64,000 nt of DNA from Verrucomicrobiota bacterium (GTDB lineage: Bacteria > Pseudomonadota > Gammaproteobacteria > Nevskiales > Nevskiaceae), in contig CAJCJI010000178.1 of the NCBI GenBank assembly GCA_903970595.1, positions 37,883 to 101,882 on the forward strand. Direction: 5' to 3'. The notes under the pieces are model-generated. The model was not told the origin of the DNA, ran no database searches, and saw only the letters and a program-made list of their open reading frames with translations. Position 1 is the stretch's first letter. Each line of letters opens with the position of its first letter. A program made the position numbers and the translations under genes. Positions 42,983 to 51,647 of this stretch are shown here, piece by piece.

Positions 42983-45463
42983 TCAGGCGATCGATCCGGA
43001 ATCTTCGGGAAGCGCCTGCTTGATGCCGCGGGCGGGGCGCCGTGCCAGCGGCGCGTTGTGCGTCTCCGCCAGCGGCGTAGCCTGGCGCGCGCGTTCGATG
43101 CTGGCGGCATCGGCATCGGCATAGAGCGTCGTGCGCTGACGCCAGGGCCGGCCCAGCGCGGCAATCAGCTGCTGCATCTGCGCCGGCGCTAGTTCCTGTC
43201 CATGCATGGCGCCGGCGGCGCGGCTGATGGATTCGTTCATCAGCGTGCCGCCCAGGTCGTTGGCGCCCGCGCGCAGGCAGCGCTGCGCCCACTCCGGTCC
43301 AAGTTTCACCCACGAGGCCTGGATGTTGCGCACCAGGGGATGCAGTGCCAGCCGGGCCACCGCATGCATCAGCAAGGCTTCGCGCAATGTCGGGCCCCGG
43401 CGCGCGCGGCCGCGCAGATACATCGGCGCTTCCATGTGCACGAAGGGCAGCGGCACGAATTCGGTGAGGCCGCCGGTCTCGCGCTGCAGCCGGCGCAGAT
43501 GCAGCAAATGGCGCGCCCAGTGTTCGTAGCCCTCGACATGCCCGAACATGATGGTCGAGGTGGTCGGCAGCCCGGCGCGATGCGCCTGCGCCACCACTTC
43601 CAGCCACTGCGCGGTGCTCAGCTTGTCGGGTGCCAGTTCGCGGCGTACCGCGTCGTCCAGGATCTCGGCCGCGGTGCCGGGCAGGGAGCCCAGACCCGCC
43701 TGTTTCAACTCGGCGAGGAATTCCGCCACCGAAATGCCCAGAGTCTGCGCCCCGTGGCTGACCTCCAGCGGCGAGAACGCATGTACATGAATCTGCGGCT
43801 GCGCCTGCTTGGCCGCCCGGCAGATTTCCAGGTAGGTCTCGCCGGTGAAGGCAGGATGGATGCCGCCCTGCATGCAGACTTCGGTGCCGCCGCGGTCCCA
43901 GGCCTCGCGCACGCGGCGGCGGATCTCGTCGAGGTCCACCAGGTAGGGCGCGCCGCGCAGATTCTCATGCGCCCGGCCCTTGGAGAAGGCGCAGAAGCCG
44001 CATTTGTACAGGCAGACGTTGGTGTAGTTGATGTTGCGCACCACCGCGTAGCTCACGGTGTCGCCGGCCGCTTCCTGCCGCAGCGCATCCGCTGTTGCGC
44101 AAACCTGCACGAAGTCGCCGCCGCGTGCGGTGAACAGTTCCGCCACTTCGTGCTCGGCGAGATCCTTGCCGGCGGCCGCTTTTTTGAGCAGTCCGCCGAT
44201 CACCGATTGCCGCGGCAGGCCGCTCAAGGACACGTCGCGCAGATCGTCCGCATCGGCTTGCGCCGTCGTTCCAGGCGACCAGCTGCCGACCCGCGCCCAT
44301 CCGGCGCCGTCGCCCAGGCGCAGCACCGGTGCCTGCAGCTCCGGTGAAAGCCAGTCGCGGGCGGCTTGCACGTAGCGCGGATAGAGGGTCAGACGCTCCA
44401 CCAGGTCGCAGCCGGCGCGGGCCGTGTCTTCCTCCAGTCTTGTCAATTCTGGCCAGGGCGCTTCGGGGTTGACATGATCGGGCGTGAGCGGGGAGACGCC
44501 GCCCCAGTCGTTGATGCCGGCGGCGATCAGTTCGACGGGATCGCCGCTGTACAGGTTCGGCGGCGCCTGGATGCTCATTTCAGAACCGAACAAAACGCGT
44601 GCCGCGGCGACGGTCCAGCACAGCTCGTCCATGGACGGCTCCGGCGCGGCATGCATCCGGGTGCCGGCCTTGGCGCGGAAGTTCTGGACGATGATTTCCT
44701 GGATGTGGCCGTAGCGCTCGGACAGTTCGCGCAAGGCCAGCAGCGCCTCTAGGCGCTCGCGCCGCGATTCGCCGATACCGATGAGGATGCCGCTGGTCAT
44801 CGGCACCCGGGCTTCGCCGGCAAGGCCCAGGGTTTCCAGCCGGCGCGCAGGCTGCTTGTCCGGCGAGCCGTAGTGCGGACCGCCGCGCTCGCACAGCCGT
44901 GCCGAGGCCGACTCCAGCATGATGCCCATAGAGGGCGCCACGCGCTTGAGGCTGGCGAAATCCGCCGCCCCCATCAGGCCCGGATTCAGATGCGGCAGCA
45001 GGCCGGTTTCGCGCAGCACCAGTCCGGCGACGTGTTCCAGGTACCCGAGCGTAGACGAAAAGCCCAAACGCGCCAGTGCCGTGCGCGCGGCGGCGTAGCG
45101 CAGTTCCGGCTGATCGCCCAGCGTGAACAAGACTTCCTTGCAGCCCACCGCCGCCCCGGCGCGCGCGATGCGCAGCACGTCCTCCGGTTCGAGGTAGGGC
45201 TTTTCGAGCCGTCGCGGGGTCTTGGCAAAGGTACAGTAATGGCAGACATCGCGGCACAGCTGCGTCAGCGGCACAAACACCTTGCGCGAATAGCTGATCC
45301 GCGTGCCCCAGCCGCGTTCACGCAGGACCGATGCGAGCGGTGCCAGCTCGCGCCAGTCCGGGTAGTCGAGCAGTGCCAAGGCCTGTTCCGGGGTCGGGGG
45401 CCGTTCGGTCCAGGCTTGCAGCTTGGCCGGTGCGGATGCGCTGACCTTGCTCATGCAGTTCAT
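42983..45463 (-). CDS. fbiC: FbiC (CofG-CofH fusion): Fo synthase
   Basis: 826 residues with two radical-SAM modules. The N-terminal CofG part has C70xxxC74xxC77 (CRDVCHYCTF). The C-terminal CofH part has C484xxxC488xxC491 (CLYKCGFCAF). Together they build the deazaflavin chromophore Fo from tyrosine and the flavin precursor 5-amino-6-ribitylaminouracil. Length and order match the fused enzyme of actinobacteria and other aerobes; methanogens use two separate proteins. The ATG overlaps the cofC stop by 4 bases, implying coupled translation. Confidence 0.96.
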   Translation of the reverse strand: MNCMSKVSASAPAKLQAWTERPPTPEQALALLDYPDWRELAPLASVLRERGWGTRISYSRKVFVPLTQLCRDVCHYCTFAKTPRRLEKPYLEPEDVLRIARAGAAVGCKEVLFTLGDQPELRYAAARTALARLGFSSTLGYLEHVAGLVLRETGLLPHLNPGLMGAADFASLKRVAPSMGIMLESASARLCERGGPHYGSPDKQPARRLETLGLAGEARVPMTSGILIGIGESRRERLEALLALRELSERYGHIQEIIVQNFRAKAGTRMHAAPEPSMDELCWTVAAARVLFGSEMSIQAPPNLYSGDPVELIAAGINDWGGVSPLTPDHVNPEAPWPELTRLEEDTARAGCDLVERLTLYPRYVQAARDWLSPELQAPVLRLGDGAGWARVGSWSPGTTAQADADDLRDVSLSGLPRQSVIGGLLKKAAAGKDLAEHEVAELFTARGGDFVQVCATADALRQEAAGDTVSYAVVRNINYTNVCLYKCGFCAFSKGRAHENLRGAPYLVDLDEIRRRVREAWDRGGTEVCMQGGIHPAFTGETYLEICRAAKQAQPQIHVHAFSPLEVSHGAQTLGISVAEFLAELKQAGLGSLPGTAAEILDDAVRRELAPDKLSTAQWLEVVAQAHRAGLPTTSTIMFGHVEGYEHWARHLLHLRRLQRETGGLTEFVPLPFVHMEAPMYLRGRARRGPTLREALLMHAVARLALHPLVRNIQASWVKLGPEWAQRCLRAGANDLGGTLMNESISRAAGAMHGQELAPAQMQQLIAALGRPWRQRTTLYADADAASIERARQATPLAETHNAPLARRPARGIKQALPEDSGSIA

Positions 45464-46200
45464 CCCGTCAGGGCGGCGCAGGCTTGCGCTTCGAGTCCGC
45501 GATCCGCGGATTCGGCGCGTTGCAGCCCTTCGAACAAGGAAGCCGCCGGTGCGCCGCCGCGGCGGCGCAGTTCGTCGAGGTCTTCCGGATTGTCCAGGTC
45601 CAGCGACAGCTCCTCGCTTTCCAGTACCCGCACCGCGAGGCCGGCCGACTCGCCTGCGGCCAGGTGCCGGCGGAAGCTGTTGTCGCCGAACTGCGGCTCA
45701 AGCATGCGCGGCGGTGCGCAAAGCAGGGCATTGGTCCCGGTGCGGTGGCGATCCGGCACCACCACTATGCAGCCCGTGTCTTCTCCGGCGGCAACGATGC
45801 TGTGCAGCGCCTCGGCTGTGACCAAGGGCAGATCCGCGGCAACCATCAGCAGCCGTTGCGGTTGCAGCGGCAGCAGTCTAAAGCTTGCGGCAGCGAAGGC
45901 CGAAGCCGTTCCGCATTCGCCGTCTTGCAAAATGGGCAGTGCTCCGAGGCCGCGGGCGAAGGCGGCGACTTCCGCGCTGGCTGTGACCACAGCGACCGCA
46001 TCGATGCCGGCCGTATCGTGGAGCGCCTGAATCACTCGTGCCGCCAGCTCGAACAGCAGGTAGCGGCGCTGGGCGGGACTCAACACCCGGGCCAGGCGGG
46101 TCTTGGCATGCTCGGGTGATTTCAGCGCCACCACCGCCCAGGTCAGGGCCGGCTGCCGCCCGCGAATCGTTTGAAACGAGCTGCGCACCATGCCCGGCAT
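45460..46200 (-). CDS. cofC: CofC: phospho-lactate/phosphoglycerate guanylyltransferase of F420 biosynthesis
   Basis: 246 residues of the CofC nucleotidyltransferase fold: TWAVVALKSPEHAKTRLARV, LLMVAADLPLV, TGTNALLCAPP and a closing SLDLDNPEDLDEL. It activates a three-carbon phospho-acid (2-phospho-L-lactate, phosphoenolpyruvate or 3-phosphoglycerate, depending on organism) with GTP for CofD. The ATG at 46200 with AAGG 8-10 bases upstream is preferred; the frame is open further into the neighbouring gene. It sits between the F420:NADP oxidoreductase gene (38 bases away) and fbiC (overlapping). Confidence 0.92.
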   Translation of the reverse strand: MPGMVRSSFQTIRGRQPALTWAVVALKSPEHAKTRLARVLSPAQRRYLLFELAARVIQALHDTAGIDAVAVVTASAEVAAFARGLGALPILQDGECGTASAFAAASFRLLPLQPQRLLMVAADLPLVTAEALHSIVAAGEDTGCIVVVPDRHRTGTNALLCAPPRMLEPQFGDNSFRRHLAAGESAGLAVRVLESEELSLDLDNPEDLDELRRRGGAPAASLFEGLQRAESADRGLEAQACAALTG

Positions 46201-46238
46201 GTTCGACACCTTGCTGGCGGACTGCCTGGGCACGCGCT

Positions 46239-46883
46239 TCAGGCCCCGGTGATGCGAATCCCAACGCTCTTGCCCTTGAGGGAGCGATTGAGATAAAGCA
46301 GCACGGGTGTCAGGGATTCGATGGCCACGGCATTGCACAGCGGGCCGGCGTCGAATGCCCGCACGCCCAGCTCGCGGATCAGCGGCAGCGCCACTTCGAG
46401 TGCAGCCTTGTCGTCCGAGCAGGCCAGCACATCGCAGTCGATGGCATGGTCCAGGTCGCGCAGGTGCACGGCGCTGACGTGGTGCAAGGCGGCCACGACC
46501 GGCGTGGCCGGGCCGAGGATCGCCTGCGCCTCGAGCGCCGCGGAGTGCCCCGCCGGCAGGCTGACGCAGGTGACCTTCGGCGGCTTCAGGGGAACCGTGA
46601 TGTCGATCAGCACCCGCCCGGTGAGTGCATCCTTCAGTGCTCCGAGAGTGCTGGCGTGAGCGGGGTAAGGCACGCTCAAGACGGCGACTTCGGATGCTGC
46701 GACTGCCTGCTGGTTGCTGCCGCCTTGAATGCTGCGCTGAATCTGGCTGCCGAGCTCGGCGGCGGTCGCCTGCGCCCGGATTTCGTCGCGCGACCCGATG
46801 AATACGCTGTGTCCAGCGCGCGCCCAGCGCAGGGCCATGGCGCTGCCTTCCTTGCCGGTACCGCCCACTACTGCGATTCGCAT
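46239..46883 (-). CDS. NADPH:F420 oxidoreductase (Fno/NpdG type)
   Basis: 214 residues. [20 protein letters not shown] carries the dinucleotide-binding motif (residues 7-13) with the family-typical GGTG-x-x-G, then [10 protein letters not shown], which suits the NADP 2-phosphate. DITVPLKPP and [15 protein letters not shown] are characteristic of Fno. It passes hydride between NADPH and F420 and would supply F420H2 to the LLM enzymes. No F420-dependent glucose-6-phosphate dehydrogenase is seen. It lies upstream of cofC in the same orientation. Confidence 0.92.
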   Translation of the reverse strand: MRIAVVGGTGKEGSAMALRWARAGHSVFIGSRDEIRAQATAAELGSQIQRSIQGGSNQQAVAASEVAVLSVPYPAHASTLGALKDALTGRVLIDITVPLKPPKVTCVSLPAGHSAALEAQAILGPATPVVAALHHVSAVHLRDLDHAIDCDVLACSDDKAALEVALPLIRELGVRAFDAGPLCNAVAIESLTPVLLYLNRSLKGKSVGIRITGA

Positions 46884-46960
46884 TCTGGCCTCTTCAGCTG
46901 TCGTTCAATCTGCGGCGGACTCAAGGCCCAGGCCTCGGCACCGGCTGCAAAACCGCGCCT

Positions 46961-47878
46961 TCAGTCTATTGGAATTCTGGCGAGCACGTCCGCGGCGAAG
47001 CGCTCGGCGTTGTCGCACCATTCCGTGCGCGTATTGCCTTCGATATGGATCGCGGCACCGCTGACACCCATCGAGCGCAGCTGTCCTATCTTGTCGATCA
47101 GGGCGGCGGGCGAGGGCTTCTCGCCGGGTGAGCTGATGCTGCCGAGCACGATCTGCGGCGGATGCTCGCGGCCGGTTTTCTCGCAGTGTTCGCGCAAGTA
47201 GGCAATGCCGGTGGCCAGGTCCGTTTCATCGCTCATGGAAGCCGTGCGCGATGTGGCGGAGAGCTGTTCGCCGGTAAAGAACGGATACCAGCCGTCAGCC
47301 AGTTCGACCGCGCGGCGGATGGCGCGCCTGGAATTGCCGCCGACCAGCAATGGCGGATGGGGCTTTTGAAACGGTCCGGGCTGAACCCGGTTGCCCAGCG
47401 CCTCGTAACCGGTGCCCTGAAAGGTGAATTCTTCGCCGCTCAAAGCGGCCTTCAGGGCGCGCAGATACTCGTCCATGATCTCGTTGCGGCGTTCGAAATC
47501 CACGCCGAGCGCGCGATATTCGCCCTTCAGATAGCCGGCGCCCAGGCCGAGGGTGACGCGCCCGCGCGAGAAATAGTCGAGCGAGGCCACCGCGCGCGCG
47601 GTGATGAAGGGATTGCGGTAGGGCAGCACCAGGATGCCGGTCTGCAGCCTCAGCCTGGTGGTGGCCGCAGCCACCAATGACAGCATTACGAAAGGGTCCT
47701 GCGCATGATGCCCACCCGAATCGAGCCAGCGGCCGGTGGGGCAGGGATGATCCGTCACGTTGCCGCCGGCGAAGCCGAGGCGTTCCAGCAGCGAAGCGAT
47801 CTCGGTGATTGCCTCCGGCCGCATGAACTCTTCCGGCTGGTCGGCGCGGTCGAAAGGCAGGGTTGCGTTGATCTTCAT
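46961..47878 (-). CDS. LLM-class F420-dependent oxidoreductase
   Basis: 305 residues resembling the probable F420-dependent oxidoreductase group: LGFAGGNVTDHPCPTGRWLD, LRLQTGILVLPYRNPFITA, SRGRVTLGLGAGYLKGEYRA. The fold is a TIM barrel with a shallow F420 pocket. The hydride acceptor is unknown; reduction of an enone, imine or keto group of a catabolic intermediate is plausible. It lies 77 bases upstream of the F420:NADP oxidoreductase gene in the same direction, so cofactor reduction and use are probably co-expressed. Confidence 0.9.
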   Translation of the reverse strand: MKINATLPFDRADQPEEFMRPEAITEIASLLERLGFAGGNVTDHPCPTGRWLDSGGHHAQDPFVMLSLVAAATTRLRLQTGILVLPYRNPFITARAVASLDYFSRGRVTLGLGAGYLKGEYRALGVDFERRNEIMDEYLRALKAALSGEEFTFQGTGYEALGNRVQPGPFQKPHPPLLVGGNSRRAIRRAVELADGWYPFFTGEQLSATSRTASMSDETDLATGIAYLREHCEKTGREHPPQIVLGSISSPGEKPSPAALIDKIGQLRSMGVSGAAIHIEGNTRTEWCDNAERFAADVLARIPID

Positions 47879-47911
47879 GGGAATCTGGTTTTGGGATTCA
47901 GGAAATGAGGT

Positions 47912-48766
47912 CTAGATGTCCCCGGTTAGCGTCCAGGCGCCGGCGCGGTTGCGGATCCAGCCGGAGGATGCATAGGTGCCGCCGTCGACGCGGATCACCG
48001 TGCCGCTGACATAGTCGCTCATTTTCGAGGACAGAAAGACCGCGATATTGCCGCATTCGGTATCGATTCCGGGCCGTCCCAGCGGAATGCGCCGGGCCGT
48101 TGCCTCCTGTTGCGCCGCCGTCGGCCGGCGCCAGGACTCGGGATTCACCGGGCCGCCGATGTTGCCGCGCACGCCGGGGGTCACGGTGTAGTCCGGGGCG
48201 ATGGCGTTGACGCGGATGCCGTGGTCCGCGAATTCCAGGGCCATTGACCGGGTGAAGTTCAGCATGCCGGCCTTGCAGGCGGCGTAGACGGCAAAATTGG
48301 GCGCCGCGCGCGAGCCCTCGATGCTGGCGACGTTGACAATGCTGCCGCCGCGACCGCCGGCGATCATGAGCGGAACGGCCGCCGATGTGGCGGTCAGCAT
48401 GCTGACCAGGTTGAGATCGATCAGGCGCCGCCAGGAACGCTCCGATTGCTGCAGAAACGGCTTGGGACTCACGCCGCCGGCATTGTTCACGAGTATGTCG
48501 AGGCGTCCGAAGTGTTCGCCGGCTTTGGCGATCGCCGCGCGAAGTTGTTCGGTGTCGGTCACATCGGTGGGAATGCCCAGGGCTCGGCGTCCGAGTTCGC
48601 GTACGCGTGCCGCTGTCTCTTCGCAGCGCTCGGGGACGATGTCGGCAATCACGATATCGGCGCCGACGGAGGCATAGGCGAGGGCGATGGCGCGGCCGAT
48701 GCCGCCACCGCCGCCGGTGATCACGGCGACCTGATCGGTGAGTGATATGTCGGGTGGTCGATTCAA
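47912..48766 (-). CDS. SDR-family oxidoreductase with TTG start
   Basis: 284 residues. The motifs are VITGGGGGIGRAIALAYA, NNAGGV, the active-site Ser in NVASIEG and Tyr/Lys in YAACKAG, with a C-terminal GTVIRVDGGTYA. DIVPER after the second strand favours NAD. The start is best placed at TTG 48766 (MNRPPDISLTDQ), because AGGAG lies 7-8 bases before it and no ATG is nearby. The frame stays open upstream without resemblance to SDRs. It is 33 bases upstream of the LLM gene, heading the leftward F420 set. Confidence 0.88.
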   Translation of the reverse strand: MNRPPDISLTDQVAVITGGGGGIGRAIALAYASVGADIVIADIVPERCEETAARVRELGRRALGIPTDVTDTEQLRAAIAKAGEHFGRLDILVNNAGGVSPKPFLQQSERSWRRLIDLNLVSMLTATSAAVPLMIAGGRGGSIVNVASIEGSRAAPNFAVYAACKAGMLNFTRSMALEFADHGIRVNAIAPDYTVTPGVRGNIGGPVNPESWRRPTAAQQEATARRIPLGRPGIDTECGNIAVFLSSKMSDYVSGTVIRVDGGTYASSGWIRNRAGAWTLTGDI

Positions 48767-49326
48767 ATCAGGTCTCCTGCGCCAGCGTGGCGGTCGGCAT
48801 GATCCGGTTCGCCGCGGATCCTTGCCATGGGGGTTGATCTCGTCGCCCGGGGGCCCGTCGTTGCTTGCAGCCGCAATCGGGCACGAACAAATCTTCTGGT
48901 GTTGTCTTGGCCCGTTTTGGCCGCTGCCGGCCAGGCCGTTGCCTTCCCGGCGCAGCGCCGTAGCGGGTATCGAGTCGCAGGCAGGCATTCACCTCGCTTG
49001 GCATTCATAGTGTCGCTTGGGGTCTTTGGCCTGTCTACACCGCCATGTCCCGATTTCATATCTTTGGCCATTTTCGGCTCCTATATTGCGCTTCGATGGG
49101 CAGGGCCTGTACTAGAATGATCCCGTCGAGCCAGGATCGCGCGGCGATGCCTGCGGGTTTGCCGATCTGCGAAAGCGCCTGCGTGAGCGGTGAAACAGAC
49201 GGTCCGGCGACGTCGACAGCGGTTCAAAGAACAGTGGTACCACTGGTCATCATCGACATTCATGACGGCCGCCGCCGGAGATCGATTGGCGCCTGTCCGG
49301 CCTGATCCCACAGTGAGGAGACATTG
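48767..49326. other. Large divergent regulatory gap
   Basis: 560 bases separate the leftward F420 operon and the rightward LLM-sulfotransferase operon. Several short open frames lack ribosome sites and family resemblance. TACTAGAAT near 49110 resembles an extended -10, without a good -35. I see no regulator gene and no strong palindrome. Confidence 0.45.
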
Positions 49327-50442
49327 ATGGAGGTCCAACCGGCTGCTTTTCTTCGCACCACGCTGCCCCTGGGTTTGTCGCAGGTGGACGTGCTGGACAG
49401 CGGCCGCTATCACTCGATCTGGCTGCCTGACCACATGGTCAGCTTCTGGCCGGATGCGATCTGGACGCCGGAATTCACCGATCTGGCCACCACATCCCCC
49501 TCGCCGCATCGCCATCTCGACGGGATGGCGGTGGCCGCCGCCGCCGCCGTGCTCACCAAGAACGTGCCGATCGTGACCAGCGTGGTGGACACCGTGCGGC
49601 GGCATCCTTCCCTGCTGGCGCAGACGGCCTTGACCATCAGCCATTTGTCCCGCGGACGCTTCATCCTTGGCCTCGGCAGCGGCGAAACCGAAAACACGGT
49701 GCCGTATGGTTTCGATTTTTCCAAGCCGGTGGCGCGCTTCGAAGAGTCCCTGCAGGTGATCCGCCTGTTGTGGGAAAGCCATGGACCCGTGGATTTCAGC
49801 GGACAGTTCTACCAACTGCATCACGCGCGCCTGGACACCGAGGCTTTCGAGGGCCGCAATCCGCCGATCTGGATCGGCGCCAGCGGGCCGCGCATGCTGG
49901 AAATCGCGGGCCGTTACGCCGACGGATGGTGGCCGGCCGGCGCTTATACCCCGGAAGACTTTGCCGAGAAGCTGCAGGCGGTGCGCAGTTCCGCCGATCG
50001 CGCCGGCCGCGATCCGCTCGCCATCGTGCCGGCATTCATCCAGACCTGCCTGATCGGGGATGACGGGGAACTGGCCCGGATTCTTGAGGCGCCGCTGGTC
50101 AAGGCTTTTGTCATGCAGATTCCCGCGCAGATCCTGCGGGCTCGCGGCTTCGAGCACCCGCTGGGCGAGAACTGGCGCGGATACCAGGACATCAACCCGG
50201 GAACGATGACACGCGAGCGCCTCCTCGCCATGCTGGCGAAAGTGCAGCCGGAGGCCATACTTTCCGTCATGCCGCACGGCACCCCCAAACAAGTGGCTAC
50301 TATCGTCAAGACCTACGTCGACGCCGGGCTGCGCGTTCCGAAAATCCTCGACTACGGCGGCATGGCCGGCCTGGAGTTTGCAGCCCGGTCCGCGGCCAAG
50401 GTGCGCGAGGCCGAGGATGAACTGATGCGCCTGGTCGGATGA
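49327..50442 (+). CDS. LLM-class F420-dependent oxidoreductase
   Basis: 371 residues: SIWLPDHMVSFWPDAIWTPE, VVDTVRRHPSLLAQTALTIS, LSRGRFILGLGSGETENTVPYG, IWIGASGPRMLEIAGRYADG. This type resembles mycobacterial phthiodiolone-ketoreductase-like enzymes, which use F420H2. A ketone or enoyl substrate is plausible. The ATG at 49327 follows GAGGAGACATTG. It heads a rightward operon, with the sulfotransferase gene 4 bases after its stop. Confidence 0.9.
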   Translation: MEVQPAAFLRTTLPLGLSQVDVLDSGRYHSIWLPDHMVSFWPDAIWTPEFTDLATTSPSPHRHLDGMAVAAAAAVLTKNVPIVTSVVDTVRRHPSLLAQTALTISHLSRGRFILGLGSGETENTVPYGFDFSKPVARFEESLQVIRLLWESHGPVDFSGQFYQLHHARLDTEAFEGRNPPIWIGASGPRMLEIAGRYADGWWPAGAYTPEDFAEKLQAVRSSADRAGRDPLAIVPAFIQTCLIGDDGELARILEAPLVKAFVMQIPAQILRARGFEHPLGENWRGYQDINPGTMTRERLLAMLAKVQPEAILSVMPHGTPKQVATIVKTYVDAGLRVPKILDYGGMAGLEFAARSAAKVREAEDELMRLVG

Positions 50443-50446
50443 ATCC

Positions 50447-51640
50447 ATGAAACCGGAAAACGAAATCCTGGATGCGGATACGCTGCTGGCAGCGGCCGAG
50501 CAAGAGACGGGCCTGAGCGACTACGGCGACGACACGCTGAGAGCGCGCTTCAAGCTCGCGGCGGCGCATCTGCAGAACGTCGGAATGAATCCGGCCGGGC
50601 AGCAGGCGGGTGCTGCCGTCTGCCACTGGCTGCTGACTTCGCGGCTGAGCTTCTTCGAGGACCACAAGCGCTTTCCGCTGGCGCAGGAGAAAATCGAGCG
50701 CCCCTTGTTTGCCACCGGCGAGCCGCGCTCAGGGACCACGCTGCTGCACGCACTGCTATCGGTCGATCCGAACGGCAGGGCGCTGCGCTTCTGGGAAGTC
50801 ATGTATCCGTCCCCGCCGCCTGGACTGGCCGGGCCGGACGATCCGCGCCCGGCCCGCGCGGACGAAGACTGGCGGGACATCCTGGCCCGGATTCCGAAGT
50901 GGCTGCTCAGCCATCCCTATAACGACATGCTGGGTAATGGCCTGCCCGAGTGCGAGCGCACCTGGGCCTTCGACTTCCGCGTGATGACCCCGACGGCCTG
51001 GTGGCGGGTGCCGATGGGAATGAACATCGGCGGCCTGCCGGTCGATCCGCCGGCGCAATACCGCATACACAAAATGATGCTGCAGCATTGCCAGTATGCC
51101 AGGCCGGAAAAGTACTGGGTACTGAAGGGTTTCCATGGGCATCGCCTGGAGGCTTTGTTTGCGACGTATCCGGACGCGCAGATCATCTGGGTACACCGCG
51201 ATCCGGTACAGGTCATCGCCTCGCGCATCAAGATGGCCGGCGATCTGGTCGAAGGGCTGGCCGGCAGCGTGGACTGGCCGGCACAGGCCAAACTGCACCT
51301 GGCGGCGAGCCGCGCGAGCTTCAAGGCCACCATGAGCAATCCGCTGATCGGCGATGCGCGCATCCATCATGTGCGCTACCAGGATTTCGTCGCCGATCCG
51401 GTGGGGACGATCCGCGGCTTTTACCAGCGCTGCGGAGTGCCTTTCACGGCCGGGGCGGAAACGGCCATGCGCGACTACCTGCGCAACAACCGCAGCGACC
51501 GCTATGGAAAATTCCAATACTCGCCGGATCTCATCGGCGAAGACCTTGAAGCGCTGCATGCCGAATTTGCCCCGTATCGCGAACGCTTCCGCCTCGAGAT
51601 CGAGCAGAGAAAGTCCGGTGCTGTCGAAGTGAACAGGTAA
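50447..51640 (+). CDS. PAPS-dependent sulfotransferase-family protein
   Basis: 397 residues. The 5-phosphosulfate loop is GEPRSGTT (about 91-98), and the 3-phosphate-binding part is IWVHRDPVQVIASRIKMAG. The C-terminal YQDFVADPVGTIRGFYQRCG is typical of the Sulfotransfer_3 group found beside bacterial steroid/alkyl catabolic genes. It should transfer sulfate from PAPS to a hydroxyl, an unexpected step within a degradative operon. It is tightly packed between the LLM gene (4 bases) and the isomerase gene (7 bases). Confidence 0.9.
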   Translation: MKPENEILDADTLLAAAEQETGLSDYGDDTLRARFKLAAAHLQNVGMNPAGQQAGAAVCHWLLTSRLSFFEDHKRFPLAQEKIERPLFATGEPRSGTTLLHALLSVDPNGRALRFWEVMYPSPPPGLAGPDDPRPARADEDWRDILARIPKWLLSHPYNDMLGNGLPECERTWAFDFRVMTPTAWWRVPMGMNIGGLPVDPPAQYRIHKMMLQHCQYARPEKYWVLKGFHGHRLEALFATYPDAQIIWVHRDPVQVIASRIKMAGDLVEGLAGSVDWPAQAKLHLAASRASFKATMSNPLIGDARIHHVRYQDFVADPVGTIRGFYQRCGVPFTAGAETAMRDYLRNNRSDRYGKFQYSPDLIGEDLEALHAEFAPYRERFRLEIEQRKSGAVEVNR

Positions 51641-51647
51641 GCGCGCC

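Noticed and set aside
48767..48988. Extending the SDR at 47912 to an upstream ATG
   Set aside because: The extra 74 codons have no SDR similarity. The TTG at 48766 has a strong ribosome site at good spacing.
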